Origin: Betaproteobacteria bacterium
GTDB lineage: Bacteria > Pseudomonadota > Gammaproteobacteria > Burkholderiales > Burkholderiaceae_C
Length of the DNA stretch: 64,000 bases
Direction: 5' to 3'
Assembly (NCBI GenBank): GCA_009919175.1
Contig: RGCL01000002.1
Span: 1 to 64,000 of the forward strand
Part shown: in pieces, positions 1 through 8,551 of the stretch
Numbering within the stretch: position 1 is the stretch's first letter
How the letters are laid out: each line of letters begins with the position of its first letter
Translations under genes and position numbers: made by a program
The notes under the pieces: model-generated
The model's input: the letters and a program-made list of their open reading frames with translations, nothing else
The model's database searches: none
What the model was told of the DNA's origin: nothing

Positions 1-838
1 ATTGTTCTCGCCCTTTTGAAACATCAACCCCGCTCAAGGACACCTCATCGCCATGCACGCTCACCACGCCTTGCGGCGTGGCCAGGCGAAAAGCGCCTTG
101 CTCGTCCACCTCCAGAGCCTGGCCTTCGCGCCCATCGCTGAGGCGAACCGCCCGTCCCCGGAGCACATCGCGCGCATGGTAGCGCGTTCGCCAGGGCTCC
201 CACCCGGTTTGCTCGAATTGCCGCAGCGCCTGCATCAGCACGGGCACGATGGCGGCCAGGCACTCGGGGGCGCTGCGCGCGTCGCCCAGGTCGGCCAGGC
301 CCACAGGTGGGGTGCGAAAGCCCGCGTGGCCCGCTGCCAAGGGGTCCGGGGTGCGCACGTTCAGACCAATGCCAATCACCACCCGCCCCGGTTCGCGACC
401 CTGGAGCACCGTCTCGATGAGGATGCCCGCCAGCTTTCTAGGCCCGGCCTGGCCTTGGCGGGGCTTCGCCCATACGTCGTTAGGCCACTTGAGGCCAATG
501 CCCAATTGATGATCGGGGTCCAGCACCTCGGCCAGCACCACGCCCACCACCAGCGACAAGCCCGTCCAGGCGGCGGGCTGCAGGGTCAAACCCAGCGACA
601 TCATGAGGCTCTCGCCCGGCGCACTGTGCCAGGTGCGGCCTAGACGGCCGCGACCGGCCTGCTGGTGTTCGGCCACCAGGAGCGTGGGGGGCAGATCGGG
701 CGCGCGCGCCCTGCGCATGAGCTCGGCGTTGGTGGAGTCGATGTCGGCCACCACCTCCACCGAAAAACCGGGCCACTGGGGGCTGAGGGCTTGCCAGAGG
801 TCTTCGGCAGGCCAGCGCAAGGACACACCCGCCGCCAT
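1..838 (-). CDS. birA: Biotin--[acetyl-CoA-carboxylase] ligase, C-terminus cut by window edge
   Basis: Biotin protein ligase: it makes biotinyl-AMP from biotin and ATP and loads it onto the carrier lysine of acetyl-CoA carboxylase and other carboxylases in the cytoplasm. Seen: DSTN at residues 34-37, the biotin-binding loop HQQAGRGRLGR at 58-68 and KWPND at 117-121, then a C-terminal region matching the small SH3-like domain. There is no N-terminal helix-turn-helix, so it is the non-regulatory, single-function type. The frame is still open at base 1 after about 279 codons, so only a few C-terminal residues are missing. The ATG at 838 follows the stop of the SET gene by 4 bp, so the two are probably cotranscribed. 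Confidence 0.93.
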   Translation of the reverse strand, partial: MAAGVSLRWPAEDLWQALSPQWPGFSVEVVADIDSTNAELMRRARAPDLPPTLLVAEHQQAGRGRLGRTWHSAPGESLMMSLGLTLQPAAWTGLSLVVGVVLAEVLDPDHQLGIGLKWPNDVWAKPRQGQAGPRKLAGILIETVLQGREPGRVVIGIGLNVRTPDPLAAGHAGFRTPPVGLADLGDARSAPECLAAIVPVLMQALRQFEQTGWEPWRTRYHARDVLRGRAVRLSDGREGQALEVDEQGAFRLATPQGVVSVHGDEVSLSGVDVSKGREQ

Positions 839-842
839 GGGC

Positions 843-1400
843 TCACGCCTTCTTGGTGCGTTTGCGCGACGGGGCTTTGACGCTGGCGCTGAGCATGGTG
901 CCCCGGCATTGAGCGGCGCCACACCAGCAGGGGTATTCGGCGCGCTCCTTGGCGGTGATGGGGCCGTCGAGCACCAGGCCATAGTTGTAGTTGAGCTCTT
1001 CGCCCGCACGGATGCGGCGCAAGGCCTTGATGAACACGCGACCCTCGACCTCGTCGGCCTCGCAATTGGGGTCACAGGAATGGTTGATCCAGCGCGAGGC
1101 GTTGCCGCCATACAAGGCGTCGATGACATGGCCATCGTCGATGTGGAAGTAGAAGGTGTGGTTGGGGTCGCTCGGGTCATGCGGATGGCGGCGCAAGGCC
1201 TCCTTCCAGGTGATGAGCTCCCCCACGTACTCGATGAGGGTCTCGCCCGCTGCAATGGGTTTGAGGGCAAAGACGCCCTTGCCATGCACGCCGGAGCGGC
1301 GCACCTGAATGCGGCGCGTATCAGCGCCAGCCGCGGTGCGCTTGGCAGAGGAAGTGGATCGGGTGCGGCGGGGGGTAGGGGGGGCAGTTTGCGGCTTCAC
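843..1400 (-). CDS. SET-domain protein-lysine methyltransferase
   Basis: Predicted S-adenosylmethionine-dependent protein-lysine methyltransferase. With the GTG at 1400 as start the protein has 185 residues: a basic, Pro/Arg/Ser-rich leader (1-30), the SET core with YVGE near 58-61, the SAM-binding and catalytic NHSCDPNC at 106-113, ELNYNYG at 135-141, a post-SET zinc-cysteine cluster CWCGAAQC at 158-165, and a Lys/Arg-rich tail. TTG at 1403 is an equally possible start; a CAGG lies just upstream of both. The frame stays open to 1517, but that stretch translates the GC-alternating tract and looks non-coding. It is divergent from topB and upstream of birA. The substrate is unknown; bacterial SET proteins are known mainly from chlamydiae and a few environmental lineages. 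Confidence 0.85.
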   Translation of the reverse strand: MKPQTAPPTPRRTRSTSSAKRTAAGADTRRIQVRRSGVHGKGVFALKPIAAGETLIEYVGELITWKEALRRHPHDPSDPNHTFYFHIDDGHVIDALYGGNASRWINHSCDPNCEADEVEGRVFIKALRRIRAGEELNYNYGLVLDGPITAKERAEYPCWCGAAQCRGTMLSASVKAPSRKRTKKA

Positions 1401-1423
1401 CAAAAAACCTGATAAGTTGAATT

Positions 1424-1473
1424 CATGTGCACGCGTGCGTGCGTGTGCGCGTGGGCGCGCGCGCCTGCGCGCG
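1424..1473. other. Alternating purine-pyrimidine tract (Z-DNA-prone)
   Basis: Bases 1424-1453 alternate pyrimidine and purine without a break (CA/TG/CG steps), followed by further (GC)n runs at 1455-1464 and 1467-1473. This is the sequence type that flips to Z-DNA under negative supercoiling. It fills the divergent promoter region between the SET gene and the topoisomerase III gene. Confidence 0.8.
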
Positions 1474-1531
1474 AGGCCGCATTGTAGGCACAGCCCGACT
1501 GTGTGTGGATTGAACAACTGGAAACCAGCTC

Positions 1532-4465
1532 ATGAGCAAAACCTTGGTGATCGCCGAAAAGCCGTCTGTGGCCCAGGATTTGGTGCGTGCCCTCACGCCC
1601 ACCAGCGGCAAATTTGAAAAGCATGACGACCATTTTGAAAACGACGCCTACGTGATCACCAGCGCGGTGGGTCACCTGGTGGAGATCCAGGCCCCCGAGG
1701 CCTATGACGTCAAGCGCGGCAAGTGGAGCTTTGCCCATTTGCCCGTGCTGCCGCCTCACTTTGACTTGAAGCCCGTGGAGAAAACCAAGTCGCGCCTCAA
1801 TGCGGTGGTCAAACAAGCCAAACGCAAGGATGTGGCCAAGCTCATCAATGCCTGTGACGCGGGGCGCGAGGGCGAGTTGATCTTCAACCTCATCGCCCAG
1901 TACGCAGGCGGCGCCAAAGGCCTGGGCAAGCCCGTGCAGCGCCTGTGGCTGCAGTCGATGACGCCTCAGGCCATCCGCGACGGCTTTGAGCAACTTCGCT
2001 CCGAGAAAGACATGGCGGGTCTTGCCGACGCCGCGCGCAGCCGCTCCGAGGCCGATTGGCTGGTGGGCATCAACGGCACGCGCGCCTTCACCGCCTTCAA
2101 TTCGCGCGATGGGGGCTTTTTCCTCACCACCGTGGGGCGGGTGCAAACGCCCACGCTGAGCCTGGTGGTGGACCGCGAGCAACTCATCCGCCAGTTTGTG
2201 AGCCGCCCCTATTGGGAAATCCATGCCCAGTTTGCGCTGCCCCATGGCGAATACGCCGGGCGCTGGTTCAACCCTGAGCACCGCAAGTCCGCCGATGACC
2301 CCGAGTTGAAGGAAGAGCGCCTGTGGACGCTGGAGCAGGCGCAAGCCTTGGCACAGGCCGTGGCAGGGCAACGTGCCGAGGTGAGCGAAGAGAGCAAGCC
2401 CAGCAGCAAGGGCTCGCCCGGCCTCTTTGACCTCACCACCTTGCAGCGCGAGGCCAACAACCGGTTTGGTTTCTCGGCCAAGACCACCTTGGCGCTGGCG
2501 CAAAGCCTCTATGAACGGCACAAGGCGCTGACCTACCCCCGAACCGACTCCAAGCACTTGCCCGAGGACTACCTGGCCACCGTGCAGCAAACCGTCTCGG
2601 CGCTGGCCAAGTCAGGCTACGCCACAGTGATGCCCCATGCCAAGGAAGCCCTGGCACAGGGCTACATCAAGCCCAGCAAGAAAATCTTTGACAACAGCAA
2701 GGTCAGCGACCACTTTGCCATCATCCCCACGGGCGAAGTGCCCAGCGGCCTGAGCGAGGCCGAGTTCAAGCTCTACGACTTCGTGGTCAAGCGCTTCATC
2801 GCGGCGTTTTTCCCCCCCGCGCAATTCCTCGACACCACGCGCATCAGCAAGGTGCAGGCCTTGGGCAAAGCCCAGCACTTCAAGACCACCGGCCGCGTGC
2901 TCAAGGAGCCGGGCTGGATGCGCGTCTATGGCAAGAGCGCCGAGGCCGACAGCGAAGAGGACCAGGACAAGGTGCTCACCCCGCTCAATGGCGCCACCAG
3001 CGCACAGCTGAGCCAGGCTGAACTCAAGGCCTTGCACACCCGCCCACCGGCGCGCTATTCGGAGGCCACGCTGCTGGGCGCGATGGAGGGCGCGGGCAAG
3101 CAAGTCGAAGACGAGGAACTGCGCGAGGCCATGTCCGACAAAGGCCTGGGCACACCCGCCACGCGCGCGGCCATCATCGAGGGCCTGCTCACCGAAAAAT
3201 ACATGCTGCGCGAAGGCAAGGAACTCATTCCCACCGCCAAGGCCTTCCAGCTCATGACCCTGTTGCGGGGGCTGGAGGTGGAAGAACTCACCCGCGCTGA
3301 CCTCACCGGCGAGTGGGAACACAAGCTGTCGATGATGGAAAAAGGCCAGCTCTCGCGCGAGGCCTTCATGCGCGAGATCCAGGCCATGACCGAGCACATC
3401 GTCAAAAAGGCCAAGGAATACGACCGCGACACCGTGCCCGGCGATTACGCCACCCTGAGCGTGCCCTGCCCCAACTGCGGCGGCGTGGTCAAGGAAAACT
3501 ACCGCCGCTACGGCTGCACCGGTGCCCAGGGTGAGGGCGAAGGCTGCGGCTTCTCGTTTGGCAAGACCCCCGGCGGGCGCACCTTCGAGCTGGCCGAGGT
3601 GGAACAGTTCCTGCGCGACAAGCGCGTCGGGCCGCTCGAAGGCTTTCGCTCCAAGGCCGGCTGGCCGTTCACCGCCGAGCTCGCGCTCAAGTTCGACGAG
3701 GAGCTCAAGAACTGGAAGCTGGAGTTTGACTTTGGCGACAACGGCCAGGACGGGGACACCGGCGAGCTGGTGGACCTGAGCACATCGCCCGCACTAGGCA
3801 CTTGCCCACGCTGCGGCGGCGGGGTGCATGCCCATGGCAGCAACTATGTGTGCGAGCGCAGCGTACCCACGCATGCGCAGGCCACGCCCAGCTGCACCTT
3901 CAAGAGCGGGCGCATCATCCTGCAGCAGCCCATCGAGCCCGAGCAAATGACCAAGCTGCTCACGCAAGGCCAGACCGACTTGCTGGAGAAGTTCATCTCC
4001 ATGCGCACGCGACGCGCCTTCAAAGCCCGCCTCAAGTGGGATGCCGAGGCTGACAAGGTGGCATTTGAATTCGAGCCCAGCAAGTACCCACGCAAAACCC
4101 CGGCGGGCAAAGCGGCCGTGCCCGCCAAGGCAGCGGGCAAAACCGCCGCCAAGGCCGCAGGCAAGACCCCCAAGGCCGCCACCAAAACAGCGGCCAAGAA
4201 AGCCCCCGCCAAACGCGCAGCCAAAGCCCAAAGCGCCAACAAGCGCCCCAGCGCAGCCCTGGCTGCGGTGATTGGCGACGCGCCAACAAGCCGCACCGAG
4301 GTCATGAAACAGCTGTGGGACTACATCAAAGCCCAGGGCTTGCAAGACCCCAAGGACAAGCGACAAATCCTCGCTGACGCCAAGCTCAAGGCCGTGCTGG
4401 GCAAAGACAAGGTGGGCATGTTCGAACTCGCGGGCCTCATTGGTCCGCACCTGAACGACGCGTGA
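1532..4465 (+). CDS. topB: DNA topoisomerase III with Lys/Ala tail and C-terminal SWIB domain
   Basis: Type IA topoisomerase that relaxes or decatenates DNA by single-strand passage. The 977-residue protein has an N-terminal Toprim domain (VIAEKPSVA at 6-14, acidic DAGREGE near 111), the catalytic tyrosine in TYPRTDS (Tyr335, codon at 2534), and two cysteine-rich C-terminal zinc modules (CPNCGG and CPRCGG). Residues ~857-903 are almost entirely Lys/Ala/Pro, like bacterial histone H1-like proteins, and residues ~904-977 form a SWIB/MDM2-type domain. Ordinary TopB proteins are about 650-870 residues, so the tail is an extension; comparable SWIB fusions are known in chlamydiae and some Burkholderiales. 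The ATG at 1532 gives the canonical MSKTLVIAEKPS start. Confidence 0.96.
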   Translation: MSKTLVIAEKPSVAQDLVRALTPTSGKFEKHDDHFENDAYVITSAVGHLVEIQAPEAYDVKRGKWSFAHLPVLPPHFDLKPVEKTKSRLNAVVKQAKRKDVAKLINACDAGREGELIFNLIAQYAGGAKGLGKPVQRLWLQSMTPQAIRDGFEQLRSEKDMAGLADAARSRSEADWLVGINGTRAFTAFNSRDGGFFLTTVGRVQTPTLSLVVDREQLIRQFVSRPYWEIHAQFALPHGEYAGRWFNPEHRKSADDPELKEERLWTLEQAQALAQAVAGQRAEVSEESKPSSKGSPGLFDLTTLQREANNRFGFSAKTTLALAQSLYERHKALTYPRTDSKHLPEDYLATVQQTVSALAKSGYATVMPHAKEALAQGYIKPSKKIFDNSKVSDHFAIIPTGEVPSGLSEAEFKLYDFVVKRFIAAFFPPAQFLDTTRISKVQALGKAQHFKTTGRVLKEPGWMRVYGKSAEADSEEDQDKVLTPLNGATSAQLSQAELKALHTRPPARYSEATLLGAMEGAGKQVEDEELREAMSDKGLGTPATRAAIIEGLLTEKYMLREGKELIPTAKAFQLMTLLRGLEVEELTRADLTGEWEHKLSMMEKGQLSREAFMREIQAMTEHIVKKAKEYDRDTVPGDYATLSVPCPNCGGVVKENYRRYGCTGAQGEGEGCGFSFGKTPGGRTFELAEVEQFLRDKRVGPLEGFRSKAGWPFTAELALKFDEELKNWKLEFDFGDNGQDGDTGELVDLSTSPALGTCPRCGGGVHAHGSNYVCERSVPTHAQATPSCTFKSGRIILQQPIEPEQMTKLLTQGQTDLLEKFISMRTRRAFKARLKWDAEADKVAFEFEPSKYPRKTPAGKAAVPAKAAGKTAAKAAGKTPKAATKTAAKKAPAKRAAKAQSANKRPSAALAAVIGDAPTSRTEVMKQLWDYIKAQGLQDPKDKRQILADAKLKAVLGKDKVGMFELAGLIGPHLNDA

Positions 4466-4468
4466 ACC

Positions 4469-4891
4469 TCAGCGCGAGGGCTTGATCGCCTCGCCCACCC
4501 GCTCTGCCGACAACTCAATGGGTTGTCCGTGGGGCGTAGCCTCTGCCGCGTCGGACCAGGCCTGCGCCAAGGCTGCAAGTTGCTGGCCTTGCGCCAGGCC
4601 TTTGGCCTGGACCAGTTGCTCGAGCGCATCGAGCCAGTGCAGGTAGTAGTCGCGCCCGTCGTCGTGCCCGCCTTGGGCTTGGGCGCGGGCGATGGCGGCC
4701 GACAAAGCCTCTGCCCATTCGCCCCAGCTGAAGCAACCCTGCTGATGCAAGGCCACGGTGGTGGCAAAAGCCTGGGCTTGCCAGGGCTCAGCAAACACCT
4801 GTTCGTCGTCGGCGCTAGGGGGCAAGGCAAAGCCCTGTGCGCAGTGCGCGGCGATCTCGGCCAGGGTGGCCTTGGCGTTGCTTGGCGTCAT
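4469..4891 (-). CDS. Nitrile hydratase accessory (activator) protein
   Basis: Small protein (140 residues) of the nitrile hydratase activator family, which helps load the active-site metal into the alpha subunit. The features PWQAQAFA and GxFSWGEWAEAL near residues 36-62, and YYLHWLDALE near 86-95, match the family fold, which resembles a beta-subunit N-terminus. The ATG at 4891 overlaps the TGA of the beta-subunit gene as ATGA, showing translational coupling and confirming the start; the frame extends further upstream but within the beta gene. It is the last gene of the three-gene operon and converges on topB, whose stop is 3 bp away. Confidence 0.88.
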   Translation of the reverse strand: MTPSNAKATLAEIAAHCAQGFALPPSADDEQVFAEPWQAQAFATTVALHQQGCFSWGEWAEALSAAIARAQAQGGHDDGRDYYLHWLDALEQLVQAKGLAQGQQLAALAQAWSDAAEATPHGQPIELSAERVGEAIKPSR

Positions 4892-5559
4892 GGCGCGGCC
4901 ACCAGCATGGGTTCCCACACGTCCAGGTGCATCACGTCGCGTGGGTGAGCCGATTCGCCCCACAGCTCGCTGGCCTCAAAGCGCACGGCATACAACCAGG
5001 CTGCGGCCTCGGGCTCGCCGGGTGCTTGCTGGGCATGGGCGTCGGCAAACAGGTGGTGGCCTTGCACACGCACCACCACGCCAGTGCGCCCGCGTGCGTA
5101 GCGCGGCAAGCGGGTGTGGCCGCTGGGGTGCAGGTGGCGCGTGCGCACCCGCTCGCCCACGGCAAAGCGGGGGTCTTGAGGGGCGGGGCGGTCCACAGGT
5201 GAACCTTTGGCCAGCGCGGCATCGACCTGGCTGGCCATCAAGCGACGCGGCAAGGCAACCCCGGGGGTTTGGCTCACGCCGCTGTCCCATTCGGCGGGGC
5301 TCACCAGGCCACGGGCAATGAGCATGCGGCGCAAGCCCGCCAGCCAGATCTCGTAATACGAGGCGCTCAGGTAAAAGGCCGGGGGCAAGGACTCGCGGGC
5401 ATGGCGCATGGCGTCGAGGTTCCAAGCGCCCGTCGCGCCCATGGCCAGGGTCAAGCCCAAGGCCTGTCGTTCCCATTCGGCATGGAAGAGGGGCTCGTGG
5501 GCTTCGGGCTGAACCGGCCCAAAGCCTTGCATGCCGCCAAGGTCGTGGGCGCTGTTCAT
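4888..5559 (-). CDS. nthB: Nitrile hydratase subunit beta
   Basis: Beta subunit (223 residues) of nitrile hydratase, which hydrates nitriles to amides in the cytoplasm. Seen: the N-terminal [16 protein letters not shown] signature, the helical region with YYEIWLAGL, and the C-terminal SH3-like barrel with [10 protein letters not shown] and [11 protein letters not shown], typical of beta subunits. The ATG at 5559 overlaps the alpha stop (ATGA) and the stop overlaps the accessory gene start, so the three genes form one tightly coupled unit in the order alpha-beta-accessory. Confidence 0.94.
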   Translation of the reverse strand: MNSAHDLGGMQGFGPVQPEAHEPLFHAEWERQALGLTLAMGATGAWNLDAMRHARESLPPAFYLSASYYEIWLAGLRRMLIARGLVSPAEWDSGVSQTPGVALPRRLMASQVDAALAKGSPVDRPAPQDPRFAVGERVRTRHLHPSGHTRLPRYARGRTGVVVRVQGHHLFADAHAQQAPGEPEAAAWLYAVRFEASELWGESAHPRDVMHLDVWEPMLVAAP

Positions 5560-6266
5560 GCGCGTGCTCCTGATGGCTTGGCCATGGTGTGCGCTGGCCG
5601 GGCCAGGCCCGTGCCAATCATGCTGTCGCGGGTGACCAGGCTCGCAAGCGCCGCCTGGTCCCAAGCCTGGGTGCCAGCAGGCCGCTCGGGGATCACCAAA
5701 TAACGCACCTCGGCGGTGGAATCCCACACCCGCACCTCGGTGGTGTCGGGCAGCACCAGCCCAAAGTCGGCCAGCACGCTGCGCGGATCCATCACCACCC
5801 GGCTGCGATAAGGCGCGCTCTTGTACCAAACCGGCGGCAAACCCAGCACTGGCCACGGGTAGCAACTGCACAGGGTGCAAACCACCACATTGTGTTGGCC
5901 GGGCTGGTTGAACAAGGCCACCATGTGCTCGCCCTGGCGCCCGTGATAGCCCAGCGAGGCGATGGCTGCCGTCGCGTCCCGTGCCAGCCAATCGGCAAAC
6001 GCCGGCTCGCTCCAGGCCTTGGCCACCACCCTGGCCCCATTGCGCGGCCCCACGTCGGTTTCGTAGGTCTGCACGATGCGGTCGATGGCCTCGGGGTCGA
6101 TGTAGCCCTTGGCTGTAAGCAGGCTTTGCAGGGCGCGCACGCGCACCTCTTGCTCGCTCAGGTGGCTGTGGTCATGCGGGTGGTCATGCGAGTGGCCATG
6201 GGCATGGGCATGCGTGTGATGGGGGTGGTGGTCATGCGAATGACCATGCGGTTCGTCGGGCTTCAT
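5556..6266 (-). CDS. nthA: Nitrile hydratase subunit alpha, cobalt-type, His-rich N-terminus
   Basis: Catalytic alpha subunit (236 residues). The metal claw VCTLCSC places cysteines at 130, 133 and 135; the Thr after the first Cys is the marker of non-corrin cobalt enzymes (iron enzymes have Ser). It is followed by [10 protein letters not shown], also conserved. Unusual: residues 7-35 contain 16 histidines alternating with Ser, Asp, Ala and Gly, a metal-binding stretch absent from well-studied bacterial alpha subunits. ATG at 6266 is taken as start; an in-frame GTG lies one codon upstream. Neither an amidase nor a cobalt transporter gene is in the window, so amide use and cobalt import must be encoded elsewhere. 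Confidence 0.94.
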   Translation of the reverse strand: MKPDEPHGHSHDHHPHHTHAHAHGHSHDHPHDHSHLSEQEVRVRALQSLLTAKGYIDPEAIDRIVQTYETDVGPRNGARVVAKAWSEPAFADWLARDATAAIASLGYHGRQGEHMVALFNQPGQHNVVVCTLCSCYPWPVLGLPPVWYKSAPYRSRVVMDPRSVLADFGLVLPDTTEVRVWDSTAEVRYLVIPERPAGTQAWDQAALASLVTRDSMIGTGLARPAHTMAKPSGARA

Positions 6267-6290
6267 CACCCCATCTTACGAAGACAAGCG

Positions 6291-6307
6291 GGGGCATACA
6301 ATGCCCC
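6291..6307. promoter_or_regulatory. Short perfect hairpin with TACAAT, ahead of yajC
   Basis: GGGGCAT and ATGCCCC flank a 3-nt loop (7-bp stem). The TACAAT across the loop (6297-6302) could be the -10 of the yajC-secDF promoter, giving a leader of about 55 nt. It lacks a T-run, so I do not call it a terminator. Confidence 0.35.
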
Positions 6308-6364
6308 GTTTCGTTAGGCGGCCATGGGGCTGTCGCCGACATTCACTTTCATTCAGGAGTCGCT

Positions 6365-6685
6365 GTGTTCATCACCAACGCTTATGCCCAAGCCGCCGCC
6401 GGCGCCGATGCGGGCAACCCCTTGTTGAGCATGTTGCCTTTGCTGCTCATGTTCGCCGTCCTCTACTTCGTGATGATCAGGCCGCAGATGAAGCGCCAAA
6501 AAGAAACCCGCGCCATGCTCGAAGCCCTCTCCAAAGGCGACGAAGTGGCCACCGCTGGCGGCCTGCTGGGCAAGATCACCCAAATGGGCGACACCTACTT
6601 GCACATTGAAATCGCCTCGGGCGTTGAAGTCGTGGTGCAGCGCAATGCCGTCATCCAGGTTTTGCCCAAGGGCACCATGAAGTGA
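6365..6685 (+). CDS. yajC: Sec translocon accessory subunit YajC
   Basis: Small inner-membrane protein (106 residues) that associates with SecD-SecF and supports Sec export. One hydrophobic transmembrane helix at about residues 19-39, followed by the conserved IRPQMKRQKE and a cytoplasmic domain with VATAGGLLGKI. The start is a GTG at 6365, supported by CAGGAG about 6 nt upstream. It begins the yajC-secD-secF operon; secD starts 3 bp after its stop. The tgt and queA genes that often precede yajC are absent here. Confidence 0.96.
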   Translation: MFITNAYAQAAAGADAGNPLLSMLPLLLMFAVLYFVMIRPQMKRQKETRAMLEALSKGDEVATAGGLLGKITQMGDTYLHIEIASGVEVVVQRNAVIQVLPKGTMK

Positions 6686-6688
6686 CGC

Positions 6689-8548
6689 ATGAATCGCTAC
6701 GCACTTTGGAAATACATCGTCATTGCAGCGGCCCTGTTGATCGGCGGCCTCTACACCCTGCCCAACTTTTTTGGTGAAGCCCCAGCGGTCCAGGTCTCAC
6801 CCGGCAAGTCCAGCGTCAAGGTCGACACCGCCACTCAGGCACGGGTGGAATCGGCCTTGCAAGCCGCAGGCATCCCCATCGAAACCCTGAGCCTGGAGAA
6901 TGCCTCGCTCAAAGTGCGACTGGCCAACACCGACGCGCAAATCAAGGCCAAAGACGCCATCCAAGCGGCCTTGAACCCCAACGCTCAGGAGCCCGCCTAT
7001 GTGGTGGCGCTCAACCTCATCCCCCGCACGCCGGCCTGGCTCAGTGCCTTGCATGCTGCGCCCATGTACCTGGGCCTGGACTTGCGCGGTGGCGTTCACT
7101 TCATGCTGCAAGTGGACATGGCCGCGGCGCTCACCCAGCGGGTTGAAGCCCTCGCCGGCGACTTGCGCACCACCTTGCGCGACAAAAGCGTTCGCCATGC
7201 CGGCATTTCGCGCAGCCAGCAAGAGATCGAGATCCGCTTTCGTGACGCACCCACGCTGCAAGCAGCCACCCAGGTGATCAACGAACAGTTCCCCGACCTG
7301 CAGCTCACCCCCGGCACGCAAGGCAGCGACATGGTGCTGCGCGCGGTGCTCAAGCCGCCCGCTGCGCTCAAGGTGCAAGAGCAAGCGCTCAAGCAAAACA
7401 TCACCACCCTGCACAACCGCATCAACGAGCTGGGTGTGGCTGAACCCGTGATCCAGCAACAAGGGCTGGACCGCATCGTGGTGCAACTCCCCGGCGTGCA
7501 AGACACGGCCAAGGCCAAGGACATCCTCGGCCGCACGGCCACCCTGGAGTTGCGCCTGGTGGACGAGTCCACCGAAGGCCGCAGCGCCGAAATTGGTTCT
7601 GGCCCCGTGCCCTTTGGCTCCGAACGCTACCTGGACCGCAGCGGCCAGGCGGTGATCGTGCGCAAGCAAGTCATGCTCACCGGCGACAACCTCACCGATG
7701 CGCAGCCCGGCTTTGACAACCAGACGCAAGAGCCCGCCGTCCACCTCACGCTCGATGCCAAGGGCGCGCGCATCTTCAAAGACATCACTCGCGAAAACAT
7801 CAACAAGCGTATGGCCATCCTCTTGTTCGAAAAGGGCAAGGGCGAGGTGGTGACCGCACCGGTCATCCGCACTGAAATCGGCGGCGGTCGCGTGCAAATT
7901 TCTGGCCGCATGACCACAGCGGAAGCCAACGACACGGCCTTGCTGCTGCGCGCAGGCGCACTGGCTGCACCCATGGAGATCATTGAAGAGCGCACCATTG
8001 GACCCAGCCTTGGCGCTGAAAACATCGCCATGGGCTTTGCCAGCGTGACCTGGGGCTTTGTGGCGGTGACGGCCTTCATGTGCATCTACTACATGTTGTT
8101 TGGCCTCTTCTCGTCGCTGGCCCTGGCGGTCAACCTCATGTTGCTGGTGGCCGTGCTGTCGATGATGCAAGCCACCCTGACCTTGCCCGGCATGGCCGCC
8201 ATGGCCCTGGTGCTGGGCATGGCGATTGACTCCAACGTGCTGATCAACGAGCGCGTGCGCGAAGAACTGCGCAACGGGGCAGCGCCCCAAACCGCCATCC
8301 ATCAAGGCTACGAGCGAGCCTGGGCGACCATCCTGGACTCCAACGTCACCACGCTGATTGCCGGGCTGGCCTTGCTCGCCTTTGGCTCTGGCCCCGTGCG
8401 TGGCTTTGCCGTGGTGCACTGCCTGGGCATCCTCACCAGCATGTTCTCAGCCGTGTTTTTCTCGCGCGGCATCGTCAACCTTTGGTATGGCCGACAAAAG
8501 CGCCTCAAGTCGGTTTCGATTGGCACGGTCTGGCGCGCGGAGGCTTGA
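6689..8548 (+). CDS. secD: Protein translocase subunit SecD
   Basis: Inner-membrane proton-driven motor subunit that completes Sec-dependent export (619 residues). Membrane segment at about 7-25, then a large periplasmic region with LGLDLRGGVHFML near 128-140, and a C-terminal RND-type block of five helices from about 445 to 610, containing GMAIDSNVLINERVREEL. Length is normal. The spacing to yajC (3 bp) and secF (3 bp) shows a single operon. Confidence 0.97.
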   Translation: MNRYALWKYIVIAAALLIGGLYTLPNFFGEAPAVQVSPGKSSVKVDTATQARVESALQAAGIPIETLSLENASLKVRLANTDAQIKAKDAIQAALNPNAQEPAYVVALNLIPRTPAWLSALHAAPMYLGLDLRGGVHFMLQVDMAAALTQRVEALAGDLRTTLRDKSVRHAGISRSQQEIEIRFRDAPTLQAATQVINEQFPDLQLTPGTQGSDMVLRAVLKPPAALKVQEQALKQNITTLHNRINELGVAEPVIQQQGLDRIVVQLPGVQDTAKAKDILGRTATLELRLVDESTEGRSAEIGSGPVPFGSERYLDRSGQAVIVRKQVMLTGDNLTDAQPGFDNQTQEPAVHLTLDAKGARIFKDITRENINKRMAILLFEKGKGEVVTAPVIRTEIGGGRVQISGRMTTAEANDTALLLRAGALAAPMEIIEERTIGPSLGAENIAMGFASVTWGFVAVTAFMCIYYMLFGLFSSLALAVNLMLLVAVLSMMQATLTLPGMAAMALVLGMAIDSNVLINERVREELRNGAAPQTAIHQGYERAWATILDSNVTTLIAGLALLAFGSGPVRGFAVVHCLGILTSMFSAVFFSRGIVNLWYGRQKRLKSVSIGTVWRAEA

Positions 8549-8551
8549 GTC

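Noticed and set aside
1400-1517. N-terminal extension of the SET protein up to 1517
   Set aside because: It would translate the alternating GC tract into an Arg/Ala/His run with no family support; starts at 1400 or 1403 fit better.
843-1517. SET gene as eukaryotic contamination
   Set aside because: It is flanked by and tightly spaced with bacterial birA, and base use matches its neighbours.
4100-4240. Lys/Ala codon repeats in topB as a separate histone-like gene
   Set aside because: The frame is continuous with topB and the SWIB domain follows in frame.
6180-6250. CATGSG-like repeats in nthA as a microsatellite or CRISPR-like element
   Set aside because: They are explained by the His-rich coding stretch of the alpha subunit and lack a regular unit.
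6291-6307. Hairpin ahead of yajC as a terminator
   Set aside because: No T-run and only a 7-bp stem with a 3-nt loop; a promoter element is more likely.
6797-8419. A 540-codon open frame on the minus strand opposite secD
   Set aside because: It mirrors a complete secD with all motifs. Long antisense frames are expected in DNA of this GC content; the translation is low-complexity His/Gly/Ala and matches no family.
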